From Trueperaceae bacterium (GTDB lineage Bacteria; Deinococcota; Deinococci; Deinococcales; Trueperaceae): 64,000 nt of DNA. The stretch is from NCBI GenBank assembly GCA_036381035.1, contig DASVDQ010000065.1:45307-109306 (forward strand), written 5' to 3'. A model generated the notes under the pieces. The model made no database searches. It worked only from the letters and a program-made list of their open reading frames with translations, and had not been told where the DNA came from. Of the stretch, positions 15,605 to 25,699 are shown piece by piece. The position numbers were made by a program, and so were the translations under genes. Every line of letters begins with the position of its first letter. Position 1 is the first letter of the stretch.

Positions 15605-17011
15605 ATGGACCACGACCACCGCGCGCACGACGCCCACCGCGGGCACCATGCGGCCGACGACCACCTCGGGCACGCCTGCGGCCCCGGCTACGCCTCTCCC
15701 CGGGAAGCGATGGCCGGCCCGCGCGAGCGGGTGATGTACACGGTCGCGGTCCGCGTCGGCACGGCCTCCGGGAGCCCCGACTACCTGGCGACCGTTGACG
15801 TCGACCCGGCCTCTCCCACCTACTCGCAGGTGATCCACAGGCTCGAGATGCCCTACGCCGGCGACGAGCTCCACCACTTCGGCTGGAACGCCTGCAGCTC
15901 CTGCCACGGCGAAGAGGGCAAGGAGCGGCGCTTCCTGATCATGCCCGGCTTCCGCTCGAGCCGCATCTACGTCGTCGACGCGAGGGACGAGCGCGCGCCA
16001 CGGCTCCACAAGGTCATCGAGCCGGAAGAGGTGAAGCGCTTCGGCCTCAGCGCACCGCACAGCGTCCACTGCCTCGCCGACGGACACGTGATGGTCTCGA
16101 TGCTCGGCGACGCCGAAGGCCGCGCCCCGGGCGGGTTCCTGCTCCTCGACCAGGAGTTCGAGGTCGTGGGTCGCTGGGAGCGCGACGCCACCGGCATGAG
16201 CTTCAACTACGACTTCTGGTACCAGCCGCGGCACGGCGTCATGGTCTCGAGCGAGCTCGCCGCTCCGGTCACGTACGCGGACGGGTTCCAGCTCGACGAC
16301 GTCGCGGCCGGCCTCTACGGACAGCGCGTGACGTTCTGGGACTGGCACCAGCGCAAGGTGAAGCAGACGTTCGACCTGGGCGGCGAGGGCCTGGTGCCGC
16401 TCGAGGTGCGCTTCCTGCACGCCCCCGACAGCACCCACGGCTACGTGTGCGCCGCGCTGTCGAGCACCCTCTGGCACTGGCACAAGCCGAACGGCCGCTG
16501 GGAGGTGAGCAAGGTCGTGCAGATGGAGCCGGTCGAGGTCGAGGGCTGGCCGTTCCCGGTGCCGCCCCTCACCGTCGACCTGCTGCTGTCGCTCGACGAC
16601 CGCTTCCTCTACCTCTCGAACTGGCTGCACGGTGACGTGCGCCAGTACGACGTGACCGACCCCGCCAGGCCGCGCCTCGTCGGCCAGACTTGGCTCGGAG
16701 GCGTGCTCGGCCGGAGCCCGGAGGTGCGCGGCACGCGCCTGCGCGGCGGTCCGCAGATGCTCCAGCTCTCGCTCGACGGCCAGCGGCTCTACGTCACGAA
16801 CTCGCTGCTCTCCTCCTGGGACGAGCAGTTCTACCCGGAGATCGGCAGGCAGGGCTCGCACATGGTCAGGCTCGACGTCGACGCCGAGAGGGGCGGGCTG
16901 GCGCTCGCCCAGGACTTCTTCGTCGACTTCGGGGCCGAGCCGGGGGGCCCCGCGCGGGCGCACGAGATGCGCTACCCGGGCGGCGACGCGACCTCGGACA
17001 TCTGGGTGTGA
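15605..17011 (+). CDS. Selenium-binding protein 1 family, methanethiol oxidase
   Basis: The 468-residue protein belongs to the SBP56 family. Members of this family (human SELENBP1, bacterial MtoX) oxidise methanethiol to formaldehyde, H2S and H2O2 using copper. The signature HFGWNACSSCHGE includes C97 and C100; later blocks APHSVHC, SFNYDFWYQP, NWLHGDVRQYD and GGPQMLQLS are typical. The first 23 residues hold eight His, an unusual potential metal-binding tail; no clear signal peptide is visible. A GGAAGGGG ribosome site precedes the ATG. The stop overlaps the DUF2182 start by four bases, so a membrane partner is likely cotranslated. Confidence 0.9.
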   Translation: MDHDHRAHDAHRGHHAADDHLGHACGPGYASPREAMAGPRERVMYTVAVRVGTASGSPDYLATVDVDPASPTYSQVIHRLEMPYAGDELHHFGWNACSSCHGEEGKERRFLIMPGFRSSRIYVVDARDERAPRLHKVIEPEEVKRFGLSAPHSVHCLADGHVMVSMLGDAEGRAPGGFLLLDQEFEVVGRWERDATGMSFNYDFWYQPRHGVMVSSELAAPVTYADGFQLDDVAAGLYGQRVTFWDWHQRKVKQTFDLGGEGLVPLEVRFLHAPDSTHGYVCAALSSTLWHWHKPNGRWEVSKVVQMEPVEVEGWPFPVPPLTVDLLLSLDDRFLYLSNWLHGDVRQYDVTDPARPRLVGQTWLGGVLGRSPEVRGTRLRGGPQMLQLSLDGQRLYVTNSLLSSWDEQFYPEIGRQGSHMVRLDVDAERGGLALAQDFFVDFGAEPGGPARAHEMRYPGGDATSDIWV

Positions 17012-18360
17012 CCGGGCCCTACGCCGCGCTGCCGCTGCGCCGGCGTGCGGGGATCCGGTCGCGGCGGTCATTGGCGCCACTGGCGGCCGCTGCCGCCGCC
17101 TGGACGCTCCTGCTCCTGGTCGAGGGCTCGCCGCTGGCGTGGGCCCTCGACCACGACGCCCTCTCCCTCGGCGCCGTGCCGCTGCCGGCGGCAGCGCTCG
17201 GCTACGCCGCCGGCTGGACGCTGATGGTAGCGGCCATGATGCTGCCCGCGTCGCTGGTGCTGGCCGCGCCGGCGCGACCCGCCGGCTGGCTCGCGGGCTA
17301 CCTCGGCGCCTGGTCGCTGGCGGGCTTCGCGTTCGCCGGACTGGACCTCGCGCTGCATGCCCTTCTGGCGGAGGACGGCTGGTCCGCCCGTGCCTTGCCG
17401 GCGGCGACCGTGGCGATCGCCGCGGTCTGGCTGGCCGTGGTGGCGGGCGGGTTCCCTCCCGCGGACCGGTCGAGGCGGCTCCATCCGATCGCGACGGGCG
17501 CGCTCTCCTCGGCCAGCCTGGAGGCGGGGCGGCCACCGCCGCCGGCCGCTGCCGCGGGCTGGCTGCACGGGCTCGCCTGCGTGGCCACGTGCTGGCCGGT
17601 GATGCTCGCCGTGCAGGCGGCCGCGCCCGGCGACGTCGGGGCGATGGCGCTCGCCGGCGCGCTCGTGACGGCCCTCCGCTTGGCGTCGCGCCCGACGCGA
17701 GCCGGGCCGAGCGGCTCAGTCGCGGACGCTGGCTCCCTCGGGGTAGCGCTCGCCGGCCCGGACCTCGAAGGGCAACCGGTTCTCCTCCGGCGGCACGGGG
17801 CACGTCGCGTAGGGCGTGTGAGCGCACGGCGGGTGGTGGCAGAGGTTGAAGTCGAGCACGATGCGTCCGTCGACCGGCCCGTCGACGTTGAGGAACCTGC
17901 CTCCGCCGTAGGTCTCCCGCACGTTCGTGGCGTCGCGGAAGTTGAAGAAGAGCCTGCCGGGCGTGCCCGCCGGGGTGGCGACGAGCGTGTGGCGCTGGCC
18001 GCCGCGCTCGAACACGGCGCGGCCGGCGACCGCGGCGTCCGAGACCTGACCCAGCGCGTTGACGATGGGGATGGTCTCGTCCGGCAGCGGGGGCAGGAAC
18101 TCGGCCTCGATCACCCAGGCCGGGTCGGTGTCGAACCAGGCGACGCTCGCGGCGGGGTCACGCGCCGCCGACAGCCTGGGGTCGTAGACCCGCACGCCGA
18201 ACAGCTCGCCGCGCCTGATCAGCCTCACGAGCAGCCGCACCTCGCCGGCGGGCACGGTGAGGGCGCCCACGCCGTCGGTCGTCTTGGGCTCGGTGAGCGG
18301 CTCGCCGTCGAGCTCGAGGCCGCCGGTGAGCGGCGCCACGACGACCCGCTCGTCCACTAG
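17008..18360 (+). CDS. DUF2182-like membrane protein; frame runs on through the opposite gene
   Basis: From GTG at 17008 (GTGA overlap with the methanethiol oxidase stop) the frame encodes a membrane protein with about six helices. GWTLMVAAMMLPASLVLA and GLACVATCWPVMLAVQ match the MxxAMMLP and CCW regions of the DUF2182 family of putative metal-related membrane proteins. The recognisable domain ends near 17690. No stop follows: the frame stays open to 18360, antisense to the DUF1684 gene for about 645 bases. That tail is unlikely to be genuine protein; a lost stop or a frameshift near 17700 is more probable. Confidence 0.6.
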   Translation: MTGPYAALPLRRRAGIRSRRSLAPLAAAAAAWTLLLLVEGSPLAWALDHDALSLGAVPLPAAALGYAAGWTLMVAAMMLPASLVLAAPARPAGWLAGYLGAWSLAGFAFAGLDLALHALLAEDGWSARALPAATVAIAAVWLAVVAGGFPPADRSRRLHPIATGALSSASLEAGRPPPPAAAAGWLHGLACVATCWPVMLAVQAAAPGDVGAMALAGALVTALRLASRPTRAGPSGSVADAGSLGVALAGPDLEGQPVLLRRHGARRVGRVSARRVVAEVEVEHDASVDRPVDVEEPASAVGLPHVRGVAEVEEEPAGRARRGGDERVALAAALEHGAAGDRGVRDLTQRVDDGDGLVRQRGQELGLDHPGRVGVEPGDARGGVTRRRQPGVVDPHAEQLAAPDQPHEQPHLAGGHGEGAHAVGRLGLGERLAVELEAAGERRHDDPLVH

Positions 18361-18600
18361 CGTGAGCCGCGCGACGCGCTCGGGTGCTCCGGCCGGCAGC
18401 GCCAGGCGGGCGTCGGCGCCGCAGCCGAGCAGGCTCTCCCCTGGCTCGAGCCAGTCCAGCGAGGCGATGGCCCACCAGCCGTGCGGGGCGGCGAGCTTGC
18501 CGACGTACCGCTCGCGGAACGCGGCGACCCGCGCGCCGTGGTCCTCGTGCCCCTCAGTCTGCGCCGCGGCTCGTGCGCGGTTCGTGGTCGGTAGGCTCAT
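17716..18600 (-). CDS. DUF1684 family protein
   Basis: The 294-residue cytoplasmic protein matches DUF1684: WWAIASLDWLEPGESLLG near the start, the FFNFRDATN and GGGRFLNVDGPVDGRIVLDFN blocks, and the Cys/His-rich FNLCHHPPCAHTPYATCPVPP followed by NRLPFEVRAGER. The conserved HHPPCAH...C cluster could bind a metal, but the family's function is unknown. ATG at 18600 is used; a GTG two codons upstream is also possible. It follows the TetR gene by 11 bases and converges with the DUF2182 gene. Confidence 0.85.
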   Translation of the reverse strand: MSLPTTNRARAAAQTEGHEDHGARVAAFRERYVGKLAAPHGWWAIASLDWLEPGESLLGCGADARLALPAGAPERVARLTLVDERVVVAPLTGGLELDGEPLTEPKTTDGVGALTVPAGEVRLLVRLIRRGELFGVRVYDPRLSAARDPAASVAWFDTDPAWVIEAEFLPPLPDETIPIVNALGQVSDAAVAGRAVFERGGQRHTLVATPAGTPGRLFFNFRDATNVRETYGGGRFLNVDGPVDGRIVLDFNLCHHPPCAHTPYATCPVPPEENRLPFEVRAGERYPEGASVRD

Positions 18601-18611
18601 GCCCACCGATT

Positions 18612-19229
18612 CTAGGCAGGGGTCGGGGTCGCGGGATGTCGCGAGTTCCTCGTTCCGGCGAGGGCGAGGAGGGCCTGGTGGAGGAGCTCCACGGTCAACT
18701 CGAAGCTGTCGTCGACGGACAGCGCGAGGCCGAACCCGCCGGAGCTCTCCAGCGCGGCGAAGCCGTGGAGAGTCGAGCGCAGCATCCGCGTGGCGTGGAC
18801 GGCGTCGTCGCCGTCGAGGCCGTACCCGCGCAGCACGGCCAGGACGATCCGCACGGTGTCCGCCCCGGCCGCACGCACCTCGGCGTCAGGCCCCTCGGTC
18901 GAGCGGGTCGTGAGGGCGAAGAGGCCGGGGTGCTCGACCACGAAGGAGCGGTAGGCCCGGCACGTCGCGGCGAGGGCGTCGCGGCCCGACCGACCCAGAG
19001 CGGCCCGGGCGAGCGCCTCCCGCAGGTCGGCGAGCGCCCGCAGGCGGAGCTCGCGCTGCAGGCCCTCTACCCCGTCGACGTGGTTGTAGAGCGACGGCGA
19101 CCTGACCCCGAGCCGCTTGGCCAGTTCGGACAGCGTCAGTCCGTCGGGCCCACGCTCGTCGACGAGCGCGGCGGCGGCATCGACCACGGCGTCGCGCGTG
19201 AGGGCGCGTCCCCCGGCCGGCCTAGCCAC
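18612..19229 (-). CDS. TetR-family regulator (WHG-type C-terminal domain)
   Basis: The 205-residue regulator has the TetR helix-turn-helix at residues 9-55 (TRDAVVDAAAALVDERG, LTLSELAKRLGVRSPSLYNHVDGVEGLQREL) and a C-terminal domain of the TetR_C_33/WHG type ending in FGLALSVDDSFELTVELLH. It starts at GTG 19229, overlapping the hydrolase stop by eight bases, so the pair is cotranscribed. The operator is probably the 18-base palindrome at 20093-20110, which would give self-repression of hydrolase, regulator and perhaps the DUF1684 gene. Confidence 0.9.
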   Translation of the reverse strand: MARPAGGRALTRDAVVDAAAALVDERGPDGLTLSELAKRLGVRSPSLYNHVDGVEGLQRELRLRALADLREALARAALGRSGRDALAATCRAYRSFVVEHPGLFALTTRSTEGPDAEVRAAGADTVRIVLAVLRGYGLDGDDAVHATRMLRSTLHGFAALESSGGFGLALSVDDSFELTVELLHQALLALAGTRNSRHPATPTPA

Positions 19230-20091
19230 GTTGGCCCTCGCCGGCGAAGGCCTCGCGGAGGGTCGGCAGCAGCGCGTCGAGCGTCGCCTGCGGCGCCTCG
19301 GCCTGCGGGTAGTGCCCGACGCCCGGGAGCATCACGTACCGGCCCTTCAGCGCCTCGGCGACCTCGCGGGCCTCGCGCTCCGGTTCGGGGAAGTCGGGGT
19401 CTGCACCGCCCATGACGACGACCGCCGGCGCGACCACGCGCGCGAGCCGTGCCTCCACCTCCTCGTCGGAGCGGAACGTCAGTGCCCTCACGGCCTCGAA
19501 CCGCCCCGGCTCGGAGAGGTTGCGGCGCAGCGCTGCGCTGTAGGCGGCGTAGTCGGCGGGCTTGCCCGACTTGAAGAGCGTCGCGTGGTACGCCGCCCAG
19601 GCCCGCACCCGCCACGGACCGCTCAGCATCAGCCTGAGCGCCAACGCCATGGCGGCGCTCGTCCTCTGGGGTCTCACGAACGGGCCCAGCAGCGCGAGGC
19701 CGGCGATCGCCGAGGGCCTCTCGGCAGCCGCCCACACCGCCGCGGCCGCGGAGAACGAGTTGCCGATCACGAAGGCGGGGCCGCCGAGGTGGTCGATCAG
19801 CGCCAGCAGGTCCCGGCCCACCGTCTCGGAGTCGTAGCCGGGCCAGCCGACGCTCGACTCGCCGTGGCCGCGCAGGTCGCCCGTGGCCGCGCGGTAGCCG
19901 GCGCGGGCGACCAGCGGAGCGAGGAGCCGGTACTCCTGCCTGAGGTCCCCGAGGCCGGGGAGCATGACCACGAGCGGGCCGTCGCCCACGACGTCGTAGG
20001 CGATGCGCCCTTCCTCGAGTTCCAGGAAGCGCGTCTGTGGGGCGGTGAACGCGACGCCGGTGGCGGGCGCGCGAGCCTCGGTGGTTAACAT
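19222..20091 (-). CDS. Alpha/beta-fold hydrolase
   Basis: This 289-residue alpha/beta hydrolase has the elbow GNSFSAAAA (nucleophile Ser in G-N-S-F-S), the acid in MGGADPDFPEPE and the histidine in GVGHYPQAEAP. The cap region resembles epoxide hydrolase and haloperoxidase-like members (LPGLGDLRQEYRLLAPLVARAGYR, DLRGHGESS). ATG at 20091 was chosen over an upstream TTG because a TTGACT/TTATGA promoter ends 7 bases before it, giving a leaderless message. It is the first gene of the TetR pair. Confidence 0.88.
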   Translation of the reverse strand: MLTTEARAPATGVAFTAPQTRFLELEEGRIAYDVVGDGPLVVMLPGLGDLRQEYRLLAPLVARAGYRAATGDLRGHGESSVGWPGYDSETVGRDLLALIDHLGGPAFVIGNSFSAAAAVWAAAERPSAIAGLALLGPFVRPQRTSAAMALALRLMLSGPWRVRAWAAYHATLFKSGKPADYAAYSAALRRNLSEPGRFEAVRALTFRSDEEVEARLARVVAPAVVVMGGADPDFPEPEREAREVAEALKGRYVMLPGVGHYPQAEAPQATLDALLPTLREAFAGEGQRG

Positions 20092-20092
20092 G

Positions 20093-20127
20093 CTTAGGTC
20101 ATAACCTAAGTGGATTAGTAAAGTCAA
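20093..20127 (-). promoter_or_regulatory. Leaderless promoter with overlapping perfect palindrome
   Basis: On the minus strand TTGACT (20122-20127) and TTATGA (20099-20104) are 17 bases apart, and the -10 box ends 7 bases before the hydrolase ATG. CTTAGGT (20093-20099) and ACCTAAG (20104-20110) form a perfect inverted repeat around CATA. It covers the -10 box and the start point, ideal for a TetR repressor. Confidence 0.65.
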
Positions 20128-20270
20128 CCGACCGCTTCTGGACGGCCGCTCGGGGGCCGAGGCAGCTTGGGCGAGACGGGCGGTCCGGGCGGCTCGAGCG
20201 GTTCGAGCGCCAGGTCGCGACGTCTAGGCAGGTTGGGCGGCTTCGGCGTCAGTCCGAGCGGCCGGCGCGC

Positions 20271-20602
20271 CTACTGCCGCCACGCGATCACCAGCACGCG
20301 GTTCAGCACCACGAGCGCGGCGTAGGCGACGCCCCAGACCGGTCGCCCGGCCAGGAACAGGGCGGCCGTGGCGGCGCCGAAGACGAGAGCCTCTACGGCG
20401 AGCTGGAACCCCAGCCCTCCCTTGAGCGGCGCCTTGGGCGCGGCGAACAGGCCCCAGACGACCGCCAGGGCGACGGGCGCAGCGACGGCCAGCACGACCC
20501 TCGGGGCCCCGGTCTGGGTGCGCAGGGCCCAGTAGGCCACCGCGGCGAGCGCGGCGAGCTCGAGCAGGAACCGCAGCCCGAGGTTCAGCGCCTGAAGACC
20601 GC

Positions 20603-20606
<4 letters not shown>
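20271..20606 (-). CDS. YrdB/DUF2568 small membrane protein
   Basis: The 111-residue protein has four hydrophobic helices and fits the DUF2568 (YrdB) family: LNLGLRFLLELAALAAVAYWA, then VVWGLFAAPKAP and ALVVLNRVLVIAW. Its role is unknown. GTG at 20606 overlaps the prolyl oligopeptidase stop by four bases (GTGA), so it is translated as the second gene of that unit. Confidence 0.85.
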
Positions 20607-22771
<2,165 letters not shown>

Positions 22772-22941
22772 CCGCAGAGCGTAACCCCGCTCCGGCGCGG
22801 CCCGCGGTCGATGAGCGGCGAGGGGCTGGCCCCGAAGCCGGACAGGGCGCGTGGGGGTCCTGGCTGGCCGGGACGAGCGGCGGCCCCTTCCGACGGACGC
22901 GGGCGGCTGTACCGTGAGTCAGGCCGCTCGCCGGTCCGCGT

Positions 22942-23844
22942 TCACCGGCCCGCTTCCGCCCGCAGCATCAGCTCCTCGAGCTGGAAGGTGTGGCGCATCG
23001 GGTGCGCGACCGCGTGCTCGAGCATCGACGCGATGGTCATCGGGGCGCCCCAGTTCGACGTGTGCGCCCTGTCCTCCAGGCGGTCGGCCGGCACCGCGGT
23101 GAGGGACGTGCGCCAGAGCCCCAGGACCCGCTCCATGAACACCTCGGCCCGGTCCGCGATCTCCTCGACGCCGGGCGCCTCGGGCACGCCGGGGTCGGGG
23201 AGGCCGAGCTGCCTGCATACCCAGGTGAGGTAGCGACCGGCGGCGCGCACGACGTGGAGCAGCAGGTGCTCGTTGGAGAGGTAGTCGGTGTCGTCGGTGT
23301 CCGGCAGTGGCAGTCCTGACGCGGCGAAGCGCCGCCAGGTGGGCAGGAAGGCCCGCAGCTCGCGCTCGTGCAGGGCCACGAGTGCGCGCACCGCGCGGTC
23401 GGCGTATTCGGTCGGGCCCGGGAGGTCGTCCAGGCCGCTCACGAAGCGCGGGGCGCGGCCCTCCGCGACCCTGAGCCCGGGGTCGCGCGCGGCCTCACCG
23501 GCCGCGATCACGCAGAAGTAGTTGCCGTCCGGATCGCTGAGGACGACGTAGTCGTCGTCGGGCTCGTACCGCCAGGGGACGCGGCTCGCGCCGAGGCCGA
23601 GTAGGCGCTCGACCTCCGCCTCCTGGTCGTAGGCGTAGAGGTCGAGGTGGTGGCGCCTCCGCTCGGCCGCCTCGGCCTTCACCTCCTGCAGCGCGAGCTG
23701 GACGCCGGTGCCGCGCCGGGGCCTCAGCAGGACCCAGTCGGGTGAGTCGCCTCCCCGCGGCGCGTAGTCGAGCGCGGCGGACCAGAACTCGACGGCGCGC
23801 GCGACGTCGCGCACGCCCCAGACCACGGACCCGATCCTCAGCAT
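22942..23844 (-). CDS. VOC (glyoxalase-like) and DinB-like fusion protein
   Basis: The 300-residue protein fuses two small-molecule or thiol-related folds. Residues 1-115 are a single VOC/glyoxalase module (VVWGVRDVARAVEFWSAALDY, HHLDLYAYD, VLSDPDGNYFCVI). Residues 120-300 are a four-helix DinB-type domain with His-rich ends: YLSNEHLLLHVVRAAGRYL and MLEHAVAHPMRHTFQLEEL, positions where DinB proteins bind a metal. DinB members such as BstA/YfiT act as thiol S-transferases. The fusion suggests detoxification of an electrophile, but the substrate is not evident. ATG 23844 is the only plausible start. Confidence 0.82.
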   Translation of the reverse strand: MLRIGSVVWGVRDVARAVEFWSAALDYAPRGGDSPDWVLLRPRRGTGVQLALQEVKAEAAERRRHHLDLYAYDQEAEVERLLGLGASRVPWRYEPDDDYVVLSDPDGNYFCVIAAGEAARDPGLRVAEGRAPRFVSGLDDLPGPTEYADRAVRALVALHERELRAFLPTWRRFAASGLPLPDTDDTDYLSNEHLLLHVVRAAGRYLTWVCRQLGLPDPGVPEAPGVEEIADRAEVFMERVLGLWRTSLTAVPADRLEDRAHTSNWGAPMTIASMLEHAVAHPMRHTFQLEELMLRAEAGR

Positions 23845-23925
23845 GAGCCATCATCGGGCTTCCGAGTTCGGGGGACACGCGCCGGCCGAGCGCGACGTAC
23901 TCAGCGCCGTCCGCGGCGCGCCTCG

Positions 23926-24777
23926 TCAGCTCAGGACCAGCTCGCCGCAGCCGAGGTCCGCGGTGCGCCTGAGGACCGCCACGGTGCGCTCGGCGGCGGC
24001 GCGCGCCGCCGCCTCCACGGGGTGGCCGCGCAGCAGCGCCCCGACGAGCGCCGCGGTGAACAGGTCGCCGGTGCCCTTCGCCACCGTCTCGACGTGCTCG
24101 TGCTCGAACAGGTCCGACCCCTCTCGAGTGACGACGGCCACTCGCAGGCGACCCGGCGGCGTCTCGGCCGGCGCGGCGCTGGTGACGACGACCCAGTCGA
24201 GGTTCGCCCGCAGGAGCTCTCGCGCCGCTGCCACCGTCTCCTCGTAGGTGGTGACGGGGCGACCGACGACCTGCTCGAACTCGAAGGCGTTCGGAGCGAT
24301 CCCGTGGGCCATGGGCACGAGGGCGTCGCGCAGCAGGGCGGGGATGTCCCGGTGCACGTAGACGCCGACGTCCGTGTCGCCCATGACCGGGTCGACCACG
24401 AGCCGCAGGTGCGGGTATCGCACGAGCACCCGCTTGAGCCACTCGACCAGGACCGCCGTCTGTTCGGGCGGCCCCAGGTAGCCGACGAGGACGACGCGGG
24501 CGCGCTCGAGGGCACGGCGCCTCTCGAGGTCGTCCAGGTACCCCGCGAACCACTCGGTGGGCACCGGGCCGCCGTGCAGCGTGTCGTAGTGCGGCACGTT
24601 GCTGAGCAGGACCGTCGGCACCGCCGCGACGTTGAGGCCGAGCGCCTGGAGCGTGGGCACGGCGACGCTGTTGCCGACGCAGCCGTAGACCACCTGGGAC
24701 TGGACGCTGACGACGTCCACGGGCAGCGGCGTGAGGGCGTCGCGGTCCACCCGACGCCGCGCGGGACCGTCCGTCAC
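23926..24777 (-). CDS. pdxY: Pyridoxal kinase
   Basis: The 283-residue ribokinase-fold enzyme phosphorylates pyridoxal to pyridoxal 5'-phosphate. The N-terminal VVSVQSQVVYGCVGNSVAV is the PdxY/PdxK hallmark, followed by YDTLHGGPVPTEWF, VVDPVMGDTDVGVYV, ITPN-like GIAPNAFEFEQV and the catalytic anion hole KGTGDLFTAAL with the base Asp. GTG at 24777 overlaps the YggS stop by four bases. Pairing with a PLP-homeostasis protein confirms a role in vitamin B6 salvage. Confidence 0.92.
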   Translation of the reverse strand: MTDGPARRRVDRDALTPLPVDVVSVQSQVVYGCVGNSVAVPTLQALGLNVAAVPTVLLSNVPHYDTLHGGPVPTEWFAGYLDDLERRRALERARVVLVGYLGPPEQTAVLVEWLKRVLVRYPHLRLVVDPVMGDTDVGVYVHRDIPALLRDALVPMAHGIAPNAFEFEQVVGRPVTTYEETVAAARELLRANLDWVVVTSAAPAETPPGRLRVAVVTREGSDLFEHEHVETVAKGTGDLFTAALVGALLRGHPVEAAARAAAERTVAVLRRTADLGCGELVLS

Positions 24778-25646
24778 CGCTCCTGGCCCGCCTCCGGCCA
24801 GTAGTGGCTGTCCGGCAGGCCGCGTGGACCGAAGATCGCCTCGCCGACGCGCACGACGGTCGCGCCCTCCTCGATGGCCACCTCGAAGTCGCCCGACATG
24901 CCCATCGAGAGCCCGTCGAACGAGAGACCGGCGGGCGCCTCCTGCCTGAGGCGGTCCCTGAGCTCGCGCGTGAGCACGAAGCACGCGCGGACCCGCTCGA
25001 CCTCGGCCGAGAACAGCGCCAGCGTCATGAGCCCGCGGACGCGCAGGGCCGTGTAGTTGGGCAGCTCCTTGACGAACCCCGGCACCTCCTCCGGCGCCAG
25101 CCCGAACTTGCTCGCCTCGCCCGAGCTGTTCACCTGCACGTAGACGTCGAGGCCACGTCCCTCGGCCTGGAGCCTGCGGTCGAGGGCCTCCGCGACCTTC
25201 AGGCTGTCGAGCGCGTGGAACTCGTGAGCGAAGCGTGCCACGTACTTGGCCTTGTTCGTCTGGAGGTGCCCGATCACGGCCCACCTGACGTCGGCGAGGT
25301 CGGAGAGGGCCTCGGCTTTCTCCCTGGCCTCCTGCACCTTGTTCTCGCCGAACTTGCGCACGCCGGCGTCGTAGGCGAGCCGTAGGCGCTCGACCGGCTG
25401 GGTCTTGCTGACCGGCAGCAGCTCGACCTCGGCCGGGTCGCGGCCGACGCGGCGGCAGGCGGCTTCGATCCGTGTCCTTATCGCCGCGAGGTTCGCGACG
25501 AGGGTCCCGCGGGCTCCCTGCGTTCCGGTCGCGTCGCCGCCGGTGCCGGGCGTCTTCGCGGCGGACGCGCCGTCGCCGCGGTCCTCGGGGGGCGCGTCGC
25601 CTCCCTCGCGAGCAGCATCCGTGGCGTTCCGTGTCACTCTTGTCAC
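24774..25646 (-). CDS. YggS family PLP homeostasis protein
   Basis: The C-terminal 230 residues are a standard YggS/PLPHP barrel: LLPVSKTQP with the PLP-binding lysine, FGENKVQEAREK, WAVIGHLQTNKAKY, VYVQVNSSGEASKFG, LMTLA and SMGMSGDFEVAIEEGATVVRVGEAIFG. It binds pyridoxal phosphate and buffers its level without known catalysis. The first 47 residues are Ala/Gly/Asp-rich and foreign to the family; no start codon exists closer to the domain, so GTG at 25646 (or 25637) is used. It leads the two-gene unit with pdxY. Confidence 0.9.
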   Translation of the reverse strand: MTRVTRNATDAAREGGDAPPEDRGDGASAAKTPGTGGDATGTQGARGTLVANLAAIRTRIEAACRRVGRDPAEVELLPVSKTQPVERLRLAYDAGVRKFGENKVQEAREKAEALSDLADVRWAVIGHLQTNKAKYVARFAHEFHALDSLKVAEALDRRLQAEGRGLDVYVQVNSSGEASKFGLAPEEVPGFVKELPNYTALRVRGLMTLALFSAEVERVRACFVLTRELRDRLRQEAPAGLSFDGLSMGMSGDFEVAIEEGATVVRVGEAIFGPRGLPDSHYWPEAGQER

Positions 25647-25699
25647 CGTTCCCGAGCTTAGCCCTAGCGGCCACCGCCTTCCCACAGCGCGGCGCGACG

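Noticed and set aside
15293..17827. 844-codon minus-strand frame across the methanethiol oxidase gene
   Set aside because: Antisense shadow with biased composition; the SBP56 motifs are all on the plus strand.
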